A stretch of 64,000 bases of DNA from Pseudoruegeria sp. SK021. GTDB lineage: Bacteria > Pseudomonadota > Alphaproteobacteria > Rhodobacterales > Rhodobacteraceae. The notes beneath the pieces were generated by a model that was not told the DNA's origin, searched no databases, and worked only from the letters and a program-made list of their open reading frames with translations. This document shows positions 29,334-38,322 of the stretch, one piece after another. The position numbers and the translations under genes were made by a program. How positions within the stretch are numbered: the stretch's first letter is position 1; the number at the start of each line of letters is the position of its first letter. The DNA lies in the NCBI RefSeq assembly GCF_002119405.1, contig NZ_MTBG01000006.1, forward strand, positions 1-64,000, read 5' to 3'.

Positions 29334-31002
29334 TCGGATCGGCACCTTCTTCTTCAAGCACGACGTCCAAACCAACTTCCAGCTTGCGGCGAATACGCTC
29401 TGCGTCGACCTCCTCCGGTCCGAACGACAGAGCGCGGCGCCACTGGAATTTCGCTTCCATTTGGCGGCCCACGGCCCAATACACATCGCCCAAGTGATCG
29501 TTCAGGATCGGGTCGACCGGCATCAATTCTGCTGCCCGCTCCATCTGCACAACCGCTTCATCGTACCGGCCAAGGCGATACAGAACCCAGCCCAACGAGT
29601 CAGTGATATACGCATCATCAGGGCGCGCTTCGACCGCAACCTCAATCATGTGCAGCGCTTCGTCCAAATTTTCCTGCTTCTCGACCATCGAATAGCCCAG
29701 ATAATTCAAGACCTGCGGCTGATCGGGGCTCAGGTCCAAGGCGGCACGAAAGTCGGCCTCGGCCTCGGCCCATCGGCCCACCCGTTCCAGACTGATCCCA
29801 CGCGAAAACAGCACCACCCAGTGCTGCGGCCGGGGCGTTTCAATTAGGTCAAGCGCGCTATCATAGACCGGAACCGCCTCTTCAAAACGATCGTCACGGC
29901 GCAAAGAATCGGCCAAGGTCACCTGTACGATCAGCAGATCAGGATGCGCAGCGGCAAGGTCTTGCATCACCTTAATAGAGCCTTCGGTGTTTCCTGCTGC
30001 CTGCAATGCGTCGGCGCGCCCGATTTCCGCCGAGATGAAGGACGGATGGTCGTGTGGAACGCTTTCATAGGCCCGCGTAGCAAGGTCGTACTGCTCCAGA
30101 TCCTCCAACAGCGATGCGCTTAGCAAAACAGCATCGATATTCTCAGGATTCAGAAATTGCGCCACCCGTGCATATAGCAGGGCGTACCCGGGCGCCGATT
30201 CACCTGCGAGCGCGCCTGCCACGCTGAAAAACACTTCACTCATCCCCTGCCGAGGGGTCGTGGCGACATCGAAGGCCAGCGGTTCACCGGACTCCAGCTG
30301 CGCCTTCATTTCTTCCAGTACCGGAACCGGGGTTGCCCCGAAGGTCTGGTCGATTAAGTCCAGCGCAGCATCAGATCGGTCTAATTGGCTCAAGATCTCG
30401 ACATGGGCGATCACGCCGCGGCGCGACACCTGCAACGGGCCTGCCGCGCGGCCAGACAAAATCTCATCCGCGCCTTCGAAATCCCCGACCGAGGCCAACG
30501 CCAGCGCCTTGTGAAACAGCCCGTAAGACTGCAAGCCGGTCTCTTCCGAAACGGCATCAAAGGCGATCAACGCTTCACTGACTTGCCCATCCCCCATCAG
30601 GGCCCAAGCTTTGGCCAAACCGTCCACCAATGGCCCGACGGTTCTGCCCTCTTCAAACTCGGTCAGGATGCCGGAATAATCACCCGTGTCGATCTGTTCA
30701 GCCAACACCACCATTTCTGCGACCTGACTGCGGAAATCGCCGTCGAGCATCCGTTTGGCAATCGGAAACGACCGGTCAATCTGACCCAGATTCACATAGG
30801 ATGAGATGGCATTTTCCATCAGCACCGGATTTGAGGGATCCATTGCCAATGCCTGTACGAAATAATCCACCGCCGCAGAATAATCGCTGACAAAACTGGC
30901 TTGACGCGCTGCAAGATAGGCCCCCGAAATTCCGAAGGCGTGGGCAGGAACGGCAAGCTGGCTGCAAAAGGCCATAGCCACGAACGTTCGGATCAAGCGC
31001 AA
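29311..31002 (-). CDS. Exported tetratricopeptide repeat protein
   Basis: The 563-aa protein has a signal peptide (about 1-22, ending AHA) and many helical repeats. Clear TPR units lie in the C-terminal half, such as AEADFRAALDLSPDQPQVLNYLG, ALHMIEVAVEARPDDAYITDSLG and AVVQMERAAELMPVDPILNDHLG. It probably is a periplasmic scaffold; similar proteins lie upstream of ispE in other alphaproteobacteria. The start is TTG 31002 with AGGAG 7 bases upstream. Its 3' end overlaps ispE. Confidence 0.88.
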   Translation of the reverse strand: MRLIRTFVAMAFCSQLAVPAHAFGISGAYLAARQASFVSDYSAAVDYFVQALAMDPSNPVLMENAISSYVNLGQIDRSFPIAKRMLDGDFRSQVAEMVVLAEQIDTGDYSGILTEFEEGRTVGPLVDGLAKAWALMGDGQVSEALIAFDAVSEETGLQSYGLFHKALALASVGDFEGADEILSGRAAGPLQVSRRGVIAHVEILSQLDRSDAALDLIDQTFGATPVPVLEEMKAQLESGEPLAFDVATTPRQGMSEVFFSVAGALAGESAPGYALLYARVAQFLNPENIDAVLLSASLLEDLEQYDLATRAYESVPHDHPSFISAEIGRADALQAAGNTEGSIKVMQDLAAAHPDLLIVQVTLADSLRRDDRFEEAVPVYDSALDLIETPRPQHWVVLFSRGISLERVGRWAEAEADFRAALDLSPDQPQVLNYLGYSMVEKQENLDEALHMIEVAVEARPDDAYITDSLGWVLYRLGRYDEAVVQMERAAELMPVDPILNDHLGDVYWAVGRQMEAKFQWRRALSFGPEEVDAERIRRKLEVGLDVVLEEEGADPIAVSNEG

Positions 31003-31061
31003 GTCAATTCTCCTGATAGGACTGCCGAGAAGCTAGTGCCCTCCCTCACCAAAGGCAATGC

Positions 31062-31091
31062 GGGCGGAGCGGGCAATCGCCCGAACCGCCC
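31062..31091. terminator. GC hairpin between etfQO and the TPR gene
   Basis: GGGCGG pairs with CCGCCC and, inside, GGGC with GCCC, with small symmetric bulges. It lies just after the etfQO stop on the minus strand. There is no clear T tract, so termination is uncertain. Confidence 0.35.
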
Positions 31092-31112
31092 AGCCGAACA
31101 CCCAACAAGAGA

Positions 31113-32762
31113 TCACATGTTCGGGTAATTCGGCCCATCGCCGCCCTGAGGCGTGGTCCAGACAATATTCTGGGCCGGATCCTTGATGTCACAGGTCTTA
31201 CAGTGGACGCAGTTCTGGAAATTAATCACGAATCGCGGCGTCCCTTGGGCATCTTCGACGAATTCATATACGCCCGCCGGACAGTATCGGGCCGAGATCC
31301 CGGCATAGGTCGCGCAATCCACCGCCAGCGGCACCAGTGGATCTTTCAGCGTCAGGTGCGACGGCTGGCTTTCCTCATGGTTGGTGGCAGCAAAGCTGAC
31401 ATTGGTCAGCCGGTCAAAGCTCAGGGTGCCATCCGGCTTGGGATAGGTGATCGGGGTGAAATCGCGCGCATCGCAGGTCGCTGCGGCATCGGTCTTGCCG
31501 TGCGACAATGTCCCGAGCAGCGAAAAGCCAAAACTGTTGGTCCACATGTCCATTCCGCCCAGCACCAGCGAGGCGGTCAGACCATATTTCGACCACAGCG
31601 GCTTGACGTTGCGCACGGGTTTCAGGTCGGCCGCAATCGGGCCACTGCGCAAATCGTCCTCATACGCGGTCAACTCGTCCCCCGACCGCCCCTCTTGCAA
31701 GGCAGCGTATGCGGCTTCGGCCGCGGCTTTGCCGGACAGCATCGCGTTATGGTTGCCCTTGATCCGCGGAACATTGACCAACCCGGCGCCGCATCCCAGC
31801 AGCGCACCGCCCGGAAACACCAGTTTCGGAATGGACTGCCAGCCGCCTTCGCTGATCGCACGCGCCCCGTAGGCGACACGCTTGCCGCCCTTCAGCAGCT
31901 CAGCCACCATCGGATGGTGCTTAAACCTCTGAAATTCCATATAGGGATACAGGTACGGGTTTTCATAGTTCAGATGCACCACAAATCCGACCAACACCTG
32001 ATTGTTATCAAGATGATAGATAAATGATCCGCCACCCGCGTTCTTGCCCAACGGCCATCCCATTGTGTGGGTGACAGTGCCTTCGCGATGCTTTTCTGGA
32101 TCGACCTCCCAGATCTCTTTCATGCCAAGGCCGTATTTCTGCGGCTCTTTTCCGGCGCTCAGGTCATATTTTTCGATCACCTGCTTGCTGAGAGAGCCGC
32201 GCGCGCCTTCAGATAAAAAGACGTACTTACCTTTCAGCACCATGCCGGGCTCGTACGCCGGTCCGGGGCTGCCATCCGACTGCTTGCCGAATTCGCCCGC
32301 GACCACGCCGACCACAGCGCCCTCGTCGCCATAAACCAGTTCAGAGCAGGCCATGCCGGGGAACACTTCAACGCCCAACTCTTCGGCCTGTTCGGCCATC
32401 CAACGGCAGACATTGCCCATCGACACGATGTAATTGCCATGATTGTGCATCAGGCTGGGCATTGGCCATGTTGGGATGCGGATCTTGCCCGCGTCCCCGA
32501 GCAGGTAAAAATTATCTTCCTTCACCGGCACGGTCACCGGCGCACCCCGCTCTTTCCAATCGGGGATCAACGCGTCCAGACCGCAGGGGTCCAGCACAGC
32601 CCCGGATAGGATATGCGCGCCGACTTCGGACCCTTTTTCCAGCACGACGACCGACAGATCGCTGTCCAGTTGCTTCAAACGGATCGCCGCGGACAGGCCC
32701 GCCGGACCCGCGCCGACAACCACCACGTCGTATTCCATTTCCTCGCGCTGGATGTCGCTCAT
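31113..32762 (-). CDS. Electron transfer flavoprotein-ubiquinone oxidoreductase
   Basis: The 549-aa inner-membrane-associated ETF-QO passes electrons from reduced ETF (filled by acyl-CoA dehydrogenases) to ubiquinone. It has the FAD dinucleotide fold VVVVGAGPAGLSAAIRL near the start and a C-terminal 4Fe-4S ferredoxin-like domain with the CVHCKTCDI cluster box and an earlier Cys in RYCPAGVYEF. ATG 32762 has AAGGA 7 bases upstream. The etfAB genes are not in the window; an acyl-CoA dehydrogenase that could feed it lies 4 kb away. Confidence 0.96.
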   Translation of the reverse strand: MSDIQREEMEYDVVVVGAGPAGLSAAIRLKQLDSDLSVVVLEKGSEVGAHILSGAVLDPCGLDALIPDWKERGAPVTVPVKEDNFYLLGDAGKIRIPTWPMPSLMHNHGNYIVSMGNVCRWMAEQAEELGVEVFPGMACSELVYGDEGAVVGVVAGEFGKQSDGSPGPAYEPGMVLKGKYVFLSEGARGSLSKQVIEKYDLSAGKEPQKYGLGMKEIWEVDPEKHREGTVTHTMGWPLGKNAGGGSFIYHLDNNQVLVGFVVHLNYENPYLYPYMEFQRFKHHPMVAELLKGGKRVAYGARAISEGGWQSIPKLVFPGGALLGCGAGLVNVPRIKGNHNAMLSGKAAAEAAYAALQEGRSGDELTAYEDDLRSGPIAADLKPVRNVKPLWSKYGLTASLVLGGMDMWTNSFGFSLLGTLSHGKTDAAATCDARDFTPITYPKPDGTLSFDRLTNVSFAATNHEESQPSHLTLKDPLVPLAVDCATYAGISARYCPAGVYEFVEDAQGTPRFVINFQNCVHCKTCDIKDPAQNIVWTTPQGGDGPNYPNM

Positions 32763-33049
32763 CTGCTGGTCCTTTCGATATTTTTGGCTGCAAATCTGTC
32801 CGCAAAAGACCCATCCGCCCATTCGTGCCATGACTATCTGACCATGTTGTCAGGGGTCAATTCAGACGCTAGGCAACAGTGTCGCAGGTGCAAAGTCGCG
32901 CCGGACAGGCGATGACGCCTTTGGACATGTGATTTTACCCCTGCCCTAAGTGCCCCCTTGCATTCGCCCGCCCGTTTTGTTCAGGTTTAACGGCAGTTGC
33001 GTCAGGGGACAGTACCGATGGACGGGACGCAGGCAGGACAAAGAGACCC

Positions 33050-33520
33050 ATGGAAAAAATACCGATGACCCGCGCGGGACACTCCGCGCTTGATGGCGAA
33101 CTGAAAAAACTGAAGTCGATTGAGCGGCCTTTGGTAATCAAGGCGATCGCCGAAGCGCGTGAGCACGGCGATCTTTCCGAGAATGCCGAATACCACGCTG
33201 CCCGCGAAAAACAGAGCTTCATCGAAGGCCGGATCAAAGAGTTGGAATCCGTCCTCGGTCGGGCCGATATCATCGACATCTCAAGGATGACTGGCACGAT
33301 CAAGTTTGGCGCGACTGTCAAATTGGTGGACGAAGATACCGACGAGGAAAAAATCTATCAGATCGTGGGCGAACCGGAAGCGGATATCGAACACGGCAAA
33401 CTGAACATCAGATCACCGCTGGCCCGCGCTTTGATTGGCAAAGACGAAGGCGACAGCGTGGTGGTTCGTACCCCGGGCGGTGAACGCTCCTATGAAATTC
33501 TGGCGATCAGTTACGTTTGA
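33050..33520 (+). CDS. greA: Transcription elongation factor GreA
   Basis: The 156-aa GreA rescues backtracked RNA polymerase by stimulating transcript cleavage. It has the coiled-coil N-terminal domain with the tip acidic residues in [18 protein letters not shown] and the C-terminal FKBP-like domain ([15 protein letters not shown]-like block, then [10 protein letters not shown]). The length is normal. It is divergent from etfQO over 287 bases and followed 30 bases later by an unknown membrane protein gene. Confidence 0.97.
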   Translation: MEKIPMTRAGHSALDGELKKLKSIERPLVIKAIAEAREHGDLSENAEYHAAREKQSFIEGRIKELESVLGRADIIDISRMTGTIKFGATVKLVDEDTDEEKIYQIVGEPEADIEHGKLNIRSPLARALIGKDEGDSVVVRTPGGERSYEILAISYV

Positions 33521-33550
33521 GGACGTACCAAAGTCGCTTCACGGAGGTCC

Positions 33551-34498
33551 ATGTCGATCTTGAAACTGTCTGACGATCATGATCGCGCCCTTAAGGGGGG
33601 GACCGGCATTTTGCTGTTCGGTCTTCTTGCAGGTTTGTGCTGGGTCGGCGTCTACGTGACGCTGTTCTGGCGCCCCATTGTTGACGATGGCCCAGCGTTC
33701 CTGACGTGGCTGATGCGCGGATTGGGCATCGGCCTTCCCCTTGTGTTAATCGCGGTGGCGACTGGCTTGGCCCAGCAAGCGGGACGGCTGCGGAACGAGG
33801 CCAGTAGCCTGCGCAACGATATTGATCACCTGCGGACAATTCAGCGGCGGGCCGAACAGGCCGTCCGGGAACGCCGAGATGCGGCTCCGGATCTGTCCCG
33901 GTCCGCGCCCGCCGCCCCCCTTGCTGTCGGTTCGCAACATGACGCGTCCGCGACAGACCCGTTGCGGGCCGAGCCACAGGCAAGCCTGCCGCTGGACCCC
34001 CAACCGATGACGGCCCAGCCCAGATTGTCGGTGGACGACCTGATCCGGGCGCTGCATTTCCCGGAAACGCCCGATGATACCGAAGGGTTTCAAGCCTTAC
34101 GTCGGGCGCTGCGCGACCATCGTGCGGGACAGGTTGTTCGCGCCGCACAGGACATTCTCACCCTGCTGTCACAGGACGGGCTCTATATGGATGATCTCGT
34201 GCCTGATCGCGCCCGCCCCGAGCAGTGGCGCCGTTTTGCTTTGGGCGAGCGCGGCCCAGAACTGGCCGAACTGGGCGGAATTCGCGATGAAAACAGCTTG
34301 GCGATTTGCAGCACCCGCCTAAGCGAAAACACCGTGTTTCGCGATGCCACACACCACTTCCTGCGGCGGTTCGACCAGTTGTTGGCCGATGCCGAAACCA
34401 GCCTCAGCGATCAGGATTGGATCGACCTCACTGACACCCGGTCGGCTCGGGCCTTCATGCTTTTGGGACGTTCAGCGGGCATTTTTGATCGCGGCTAA
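33551..34498 (+). CDS. Two-helix membrane protein with conserved soluble C-terminus, function unknown
   Basis: The 315-aa protein has two membrane helices (about 17-40 and 53-73), a predicted coiled coil (LRNEASSLRNDIDHLRTIQRRAEQ region, about 80-105), a Pro/Ala-rich linker (about 110-155) and a helical C-terminal domain (about 160-315, starting RLSVDDLIRALHFP). The C-terminal domain is probably cytoplasmic. I do not recognise a family. A GGAGG site precedes the ATG, and it is likely co-transcribed with greA. Confidence 0.8.
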   Translation: MSILKLSDDHDRALKGGTGILLFGLLAGLCWVGVYVTLFWRPIVDDGPAFLTWLMRGLGIGLPLVLIAVATGLAQQAGRLRNEASSLRNDIDHLRTIQRRAEQAVRERRDAAPDLSRSAPAAPLAVGSQHDASATDPLRAEPQASLPLDPQPMTAQPRLSVDDLIRALHFPETPDDTEGFQALRRALRDHRAGQVVRAAQDILTLLSQDGLYMDDLVPDRARPEQWRRFALGERGPELAELGGIRDENSLAICSTRLSENTVFRDATHHFLRRFDQLLADAETSLSDQDWIDLTDTRSARAFMLLGRSAGIFDRG

Positions 34499-34505
34499 TT
34501 AGCCG
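34492..34505. repeat. 14-bp perfect palindrome over a stop codon
   Basis: CGGCTAATTAGCCG overlaps the TAA stop of the upstream gene and is itself flanked by GATC on both sides. It may act as a small terminator stem or be a protein-binding site, or chance. Confidence 0.4.
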
Positions 34506-34594
34506 AAAGATCAGCGGAACCATCGACATGAACTGCTTGTGTGCGGGTCCGAAACAGGTCCGTCTCGGCGGCACCTTAGCAACGCGCCACATGA

Positions 34595-35215
34595 TCAGCC
34601 GTCAGCGAACGTCCCTAGATCTGACCGGTTATCCGGGCTGTCATCGCGGTAAACCTCTGTCACCACGCCGGGAAGCTTGCCAAACGCATCGGCTGCACTG
34701 CTGGGGAAAAGCGTCACCGAGATACTTTCGAACCCGGGCAACTGGTGCAAGATTCGGCTGATTGCAATTGTGCACTGTGAAGGTGGGACCGAACCGTAGG
34801 CTTTCACGAGTTCCAGCGCCTGTTCGGCCACTTCCGGAGAAACCTCAATGGTCTGGATTTGCACCCGGAAGGTTTCTCGGGCATGATAATCAATGAACCA
34901 CTGCTTCATCCCCGGGCTGAACCCATAGTGCAGGTCGCCCTGTTCCGGGGCTTGTGGGTGCCACCACGTACCCGCCGGGTTGAAGACCACTTGCTCAGAG
35001 GCGTTCACGATCAGCGCCGAATGTGCGCCCTTGCCGGTCTTGTTGCGGATATTCGTGACCAGCGACAAGGTGCTTGGCTGCACCCCGGGATAACGAAACC
35101 GCGCCACATCAGCATCCGGCGCCTGAACGCCGGGCTTGGCACAGGCGGCCAAAACGGCGAACCCAAACAGCATGAGAACGAGCCGGGTGGCGCGCTGCAA
35201 ACCTTGTATCGTCAC
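34595..35215 (-). CDS. Lipoprotein, possible permuted papain-like fold
   Basis: The 206-aa protein has a lipoprotein signal (start GTG 35215, lipobox LAAC, acylated Cys at about 25). The mature part contains GAHSALIVNASEQVVFNPAG and, later, SVPPSQCTIAISRILHQLPGF. A His-containing strand followed by a downstream Cys at a helix start is the order seen in permuted NlpC/P60 (LRAT/YiiX-like) enzymes, so a thiol hydrolase or a degenerate relative is possible. This is a fold guess from motif order, not a family match. It is last in a leftward run after coxIV. Confidence 0.7.
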   Translation of the reverse strand: MTIQGLQRATRLVLMLFGFAVLAACAKPGVQAPDADVARFRYPGVQPSTLSLVTNIRNKTGKGAHSALIVNASEQVVFNPAGTWWHPQAPEQGDLHYGFSPGMKQWFIDYHARETFRVQIQTIEVSPEVAEQALELVKAYGSVPPSQCTIAISRILHQLPGFESISVTLFPSSAADAFGKLPGVVTEVYRDDSPDNRSDLGTFADG

Positions 35216-35236
35216 TGCGCGACCCGCTCGTTACGT

Positions 35237-35371
35237 TCAGCCGTTGGCCAAAGCGAGAAAAATCAGTGTAAGGATCACGGCGATGGTGCCGTAAGTGACC
35301 ATCTTGGTGAAACCCGCGAAGGTCTTTTCTTGGACGTCGATATCCATCTTACCGTGTTCATAGTCGGACAT
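35237..35371 (-). CDS. aa3-type cytochrome c oxidase subunit IV (small)
   Basis: The 44-aa protein starts MSDYEHGKMDIDVQEKTF and continues into a single membrane helix (about 24-42) ending LANG. This matches the bacterial aa3-type oxidase subunit IV, a one-helix accessory subunit of the terminal oxidase. GGAG lies about 9 bases before the ATG. It lies apart from any other cox gene in the window, between an MBL hydrolase and a lipoprotein. Too short for most automatic gene calls. Confidence 0.88.
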   Translation of the reverse strand: MSDYEHGKMDIDVQEKTFAGFTKMVTYGTIAVILTLIFLALANG

Positions 35372-35455
35372 GATTGCCACTCCTTAGCGATTGTTCTCTA
35401 CGACCTAGCCGAAAGCACCGGGGCTGTCACGCCCTGCAAGATCGTACCGCAAGCG

Positions 35456-36499
35456 TCAAATTGACTGCCAAAGCCATGCCCCGTCATTGCGCCGAATTCG
35501 GCTCACCCGTCCGGCCTGCAACAGATAGTTCAGGTGCGCCACGGTTTCGGCCAAGGCCAGACCATATTCCTTCGGGCCGATGTTGCGGCGAAACAGCGGC
35601 AAAAAGCAGGCGGCCGCGACCCGTGGCTCGGCCAGATAGGCCGAGAGCCGCGCCAAAGCACTGTGATGATTGTCAATCATCTGTTTCAGGCGATGCGGCA
35701 GACCGGTGAACGGCAGTTTGTGACCGGGCAACACCAATTGATCCGGTCGCGCAAAATTGGCCAGCCGGGCGCAAGCCTCTAGCCATTCAGCCAGTGGATT
35801 GGCGTCCGGTTCGGTGGCGTAGACGCCAATATTGGGCGAAATCGACGGCAACAACTGATCGCCGCCGATCACCAATTCATCGTCGAGACTCCAGAGGGTG
35901 GCATGGGCCGGGGCATGACCATGGCCGATGCGAACATGCCAGCGCCGCCCGCCAAACGTTAGCTGACTGCCTTCCGACATCCGGGTAAACACCGGCGGCA
36001 TCGGCGCAACCACATCACAAAAATTGAACGGGCGTTCGACCTGTTTGAGGGCCAGCATGTCGGCATCCATTCCGGCCGCGCGATAGAAAGCCTCGGCAGC
36101 GGGGGTCAACTGATCCTGACGGTCGAGCGTCAGCATCCGGGCCGTTAACCATGCCGTGCGCGTGGCGATCAATTCTGCGCCATGGTCGGTCTGAAACCAC
36201 CCGGCCAGCCCGACATGGTCCGGATGATGGTGGGTCAGCACGATCCGCCGCACCGGCATGCCCGACAGCGGCCCCTCAAGAAGCGTCTGCCAACTTTCAC
36301 GGCAGCGCCGGGTATTGATGCCGCTGTCAATCAGCGTCCAGCCGTCCGGATCAGCAAAAGCGAAGACATTCACATGGTCCAGTGCCATCGGCAACGGCAG
36401 CCGCGCCCAAAGAACCCCCGGCGCCACCTCTTGCGCGGTGCCATTTGCCGGCGGATCGACTAAGGCGCTGCCGGACAAATTGCGCAGGGTGCCGGTCAT
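35456..36499 (-). CDS. MBL-fold metallo-hydrolase
   Basis: The 347-aa protein has the metallo-beta-lactamase metal motif THHHPDHVG (about 90-98) and the later GHGHAPAHATLW and LPGHKLPF histidines, so two metal ions are expected. It resembles LACTB2/glyoxalase-II-like hydrolases; the substrate is unknown. Its ATG overlaps the stop of the acyl-CoA dehydrogenase gene (ATGA at 36496-36499), suggesting a role in the same pathway, perhaps thioester hydrolysis. Confidence 0.9.
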   Translation of the reverse strand: MTGTLRNLSGSALVDPPANGTAQEVAPGVLWARLPLPMALDHVNVFAFADPDGWTLIDSGINTRRCRESWQTLLEGPLSGMPVRRIVLTHHHPDHVGLAGWFQTDHGAELIATRTAWLTARMLTLDRQDQLTPAAEAFYRAAGMDADMLALKQVERPFNFCDVVAPMPPVFTRMSEGSQLTFGGRRWHVRIGHGHAPAHATLWSLDDELVIGGDQLLPSISPNIGVYATEPDANPLAEWLEACARLANFARPDQLVLPGHKLPFTGLPHRLKQMIDNHHSALARLSAYLAEPRVAAACFLPLFRRNIGPKEYGLALAETVAHLNYLLQAGRVSRIRRNDGAWLWQSI

Positions 36500-38208
36500 G
36501 CCAAAAGGTCGTCAAGGTCGAGGGCGTAAAGTCCTGCCGACCCGGCCCGCGCCTCGATCAACAGACTGGCATGCTCAGGCAACAGGCGTTGGACATAGGC
36601 CGCCGCAAGGGCGGCACGCGGCCCCGTTCCGTCTGCGGCTTTCGCGGCAATCAGATGGAAATGGGCCCCAAGCACCCGGGCAAAGGCCCGCAAATAGGGC
36701 ACGGCCCCGGCAAAGCGGTCGGACGGGTCGGTTTGCGCCACCATCCATTCCGTGGTCTCACGCAGGGATTCGCTGGCGTCCCAGACCGCACCGGCCAGCG
36801 ATGGCAGGCTGGTGCGTGCCTGCTCGGCGGTGGCCTGAACCTCTTCCAACAGCCGAAAGGCTGCCTCGCCGCCATCTTTCAACTTGCGGCCGACCAGATC
36901 CATCGCTTGAATTCCGTTGGTCCCCTCATAGATCGTCGTCACCCGCACATCTCGGTAAAACTGGGCGGCGCCGGTTTCTTCGATCACCCCCATACCGCCA
37001 TGGACCTGCACGCCCTCTTGCGAAACGGCGAGTCCGACATCGGTACCAAAAGCCTTGGCAATCGGCGTCAGGAACGCGGCCCGGGCCGACTGGTCATCCG
37101 CCCCCGTCGCCGCAGCCAAATCGAGCGCGACAGCACAGGCCAGCGCAATCGCACGGGCGGCAAAGATGTCGGCCTTCATCGCGACCAACATTCGTCGGAC
37201 ATCGGCATGATCGGCAATGGGACCGTCACCAAAGGGGGTCCGCCCCTGCCGCCGCTCGACCGCATAAGCCGCCGCTTGCTGATAGGCGGCTTCGGCGACG
37301 CCAATGCCCTGAGCCCCAACACCAAGGCGGGCATTGTTCATCATCGTGAACATCGCCGCCATACCGCCCCCCGGCGCGCCGACGATCCAGCCGGTTGCCG
37401 CCTCATACTGCAACACCGCCGTTGGCGAGCCATGCAAGCCCAGCTTGTGTTCCAAACTGACCGTGGTCACCCCGTTCGCCGCCCCGGGACGGCCTTCGGC
37501 GTCGGGCAGCCACTTCGGAACCAAAAACAGGCTGATCCCCTTGGTGCCGGGTGCGGCATCCGGCAGTCGCGCCAACACCAGATGGCAGATGTTCTCTGCC
37601 AGATCGTGATCTCCCCACGTGATGAAGATCTTCTGTCCAGTCACTGCATAGGTGCCATCCGCATTCGGCACGGCTTTGGTCTGAACCGCCCCCACGTCCG
37701 ACCCGGCCTGCGCCTCGGTCAAGTTCATGGTCCCGGTCCAGGCGCCAGAAATCAGCTTGGGCAGATAAAGTGATTTCAGATCGTCACTGGCATGGTGCGA
37801 CAGGGCCTCGATCTGGCCTTGGCTCAACAGCGGACACAGTTGCAGGGACAGACAGGCTCCGGCCATCATGTCATTGACGGCGGTGTTCAGCGCCATCGGC
37901 AAGCCCATGCCGCCATACGCGACCGGGGCCGCCAGCCCGACCCAGCCGCCCTCGGCAATGGCGCGATAGCCGTCAGAAAAACCCGGCGCGGTCCGCACGA
38001 CCCCGTCCCGCAACTGTGCTGGAGACAGATCGCCCGGCCGTTGCAATGGCGCAATCTGCTGATCACACAGCTTGCCAGCCTCAGTCAGGATCGCCTCGGT
38101 CACATCCGGGGTCACCTCTGCAAATATGGCCGTTTCCGACAGCGCAGATATGTTCACCACATGCGAGAGGATAAAAGTCAGGTCTTGGACCGGTGAAATA
38201 TACGCCAT
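36496..38208 (-). CDS. Acyl-CoA dehydrogenase, DmdC-like
   Basis: The 570-aa flavoprotein has the N-terminal MAYISPVQDLTFIL block, the acyl-CoA dehydrogenase core (TEAQAGSDVGAV, GQKIFITWGDHD), the catalytic Glu in TIYEGTNGIQAMDL, and an extra C-terminal helical domain. Length and ends fit the DmdC subgroup, whose best-known member oxidises methylmercaptopropionyl-CoA in DMSP demethylation. Several paralogues of other specificity occur in this group, so the substrate stays open. ATG 38208 has GGAAAG upstream. Electrons would go to ETF and then ETF-QO. Confidence 0.88.
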   Translation of the reverse strand: MAYISPVQDLTFILSHVVNISALSETAIFAEVTPDVTEAILTEAGKLCDQQIAPLQRPGDLSPAQLRDGVVRTAPGFSDGYRAIAEGGWVGLAAPVAYGGMGLPMALNTAVNDMMAGACLSLQLCPLLSQGQIEALSHHASDDLKSLYLPKLISGAWTGTMNLTEAQAGSDVGAVQTKAVPNADGTYAVTGQKIFITWGDHDLAENICHLVLARLPDAAPGTKGISLFLVPKWLPDAEGRPGAANGVTTVSLEHKLGLHGSPTAVLQYEAATGWIVGAPGGGMAAMFTMMNNARLGVGAQGIGVAEAAYQQAAAYAVERRQGRTPFGDGPIADHADVRRMLVAMKADIFAARAIALACAVALDLAAATGADDQSARAAFLTPIAKAFGTDVGLAVSQEGVQVHGGMGVIEETGAAQFYRDVRVTTIYEGTNGIQAMDLVGRKLKDGGEAAFRLLEEVQATAEQARTSLPSLAGAVWDASESLRETTEWMVAQTDPSDRFAGAVPYLRAFARVLGAHFHLIAAKAADGTGPRAALAAAYVQRLLPEHASLLIEARAGSAGLYALDLDDLLA

Positions 38209-38322
38209 TGAATTCTTTCCTGCGGCTTGGCAGTTCAGCACGGGTGCAGTACCACCACGAACGGGCTGGCACCACCTTAACGGGCCTGTCCGACCCGACA
38301 ACAAGAACGCGGCGTCACCAAT

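Noticed and set aside
32763-33049. Search for a small RNA or gene between etfQO and greA
   Set aside because: No open frame with a ribosome site, no hairpin with T tract; most likely two divergent promoters.
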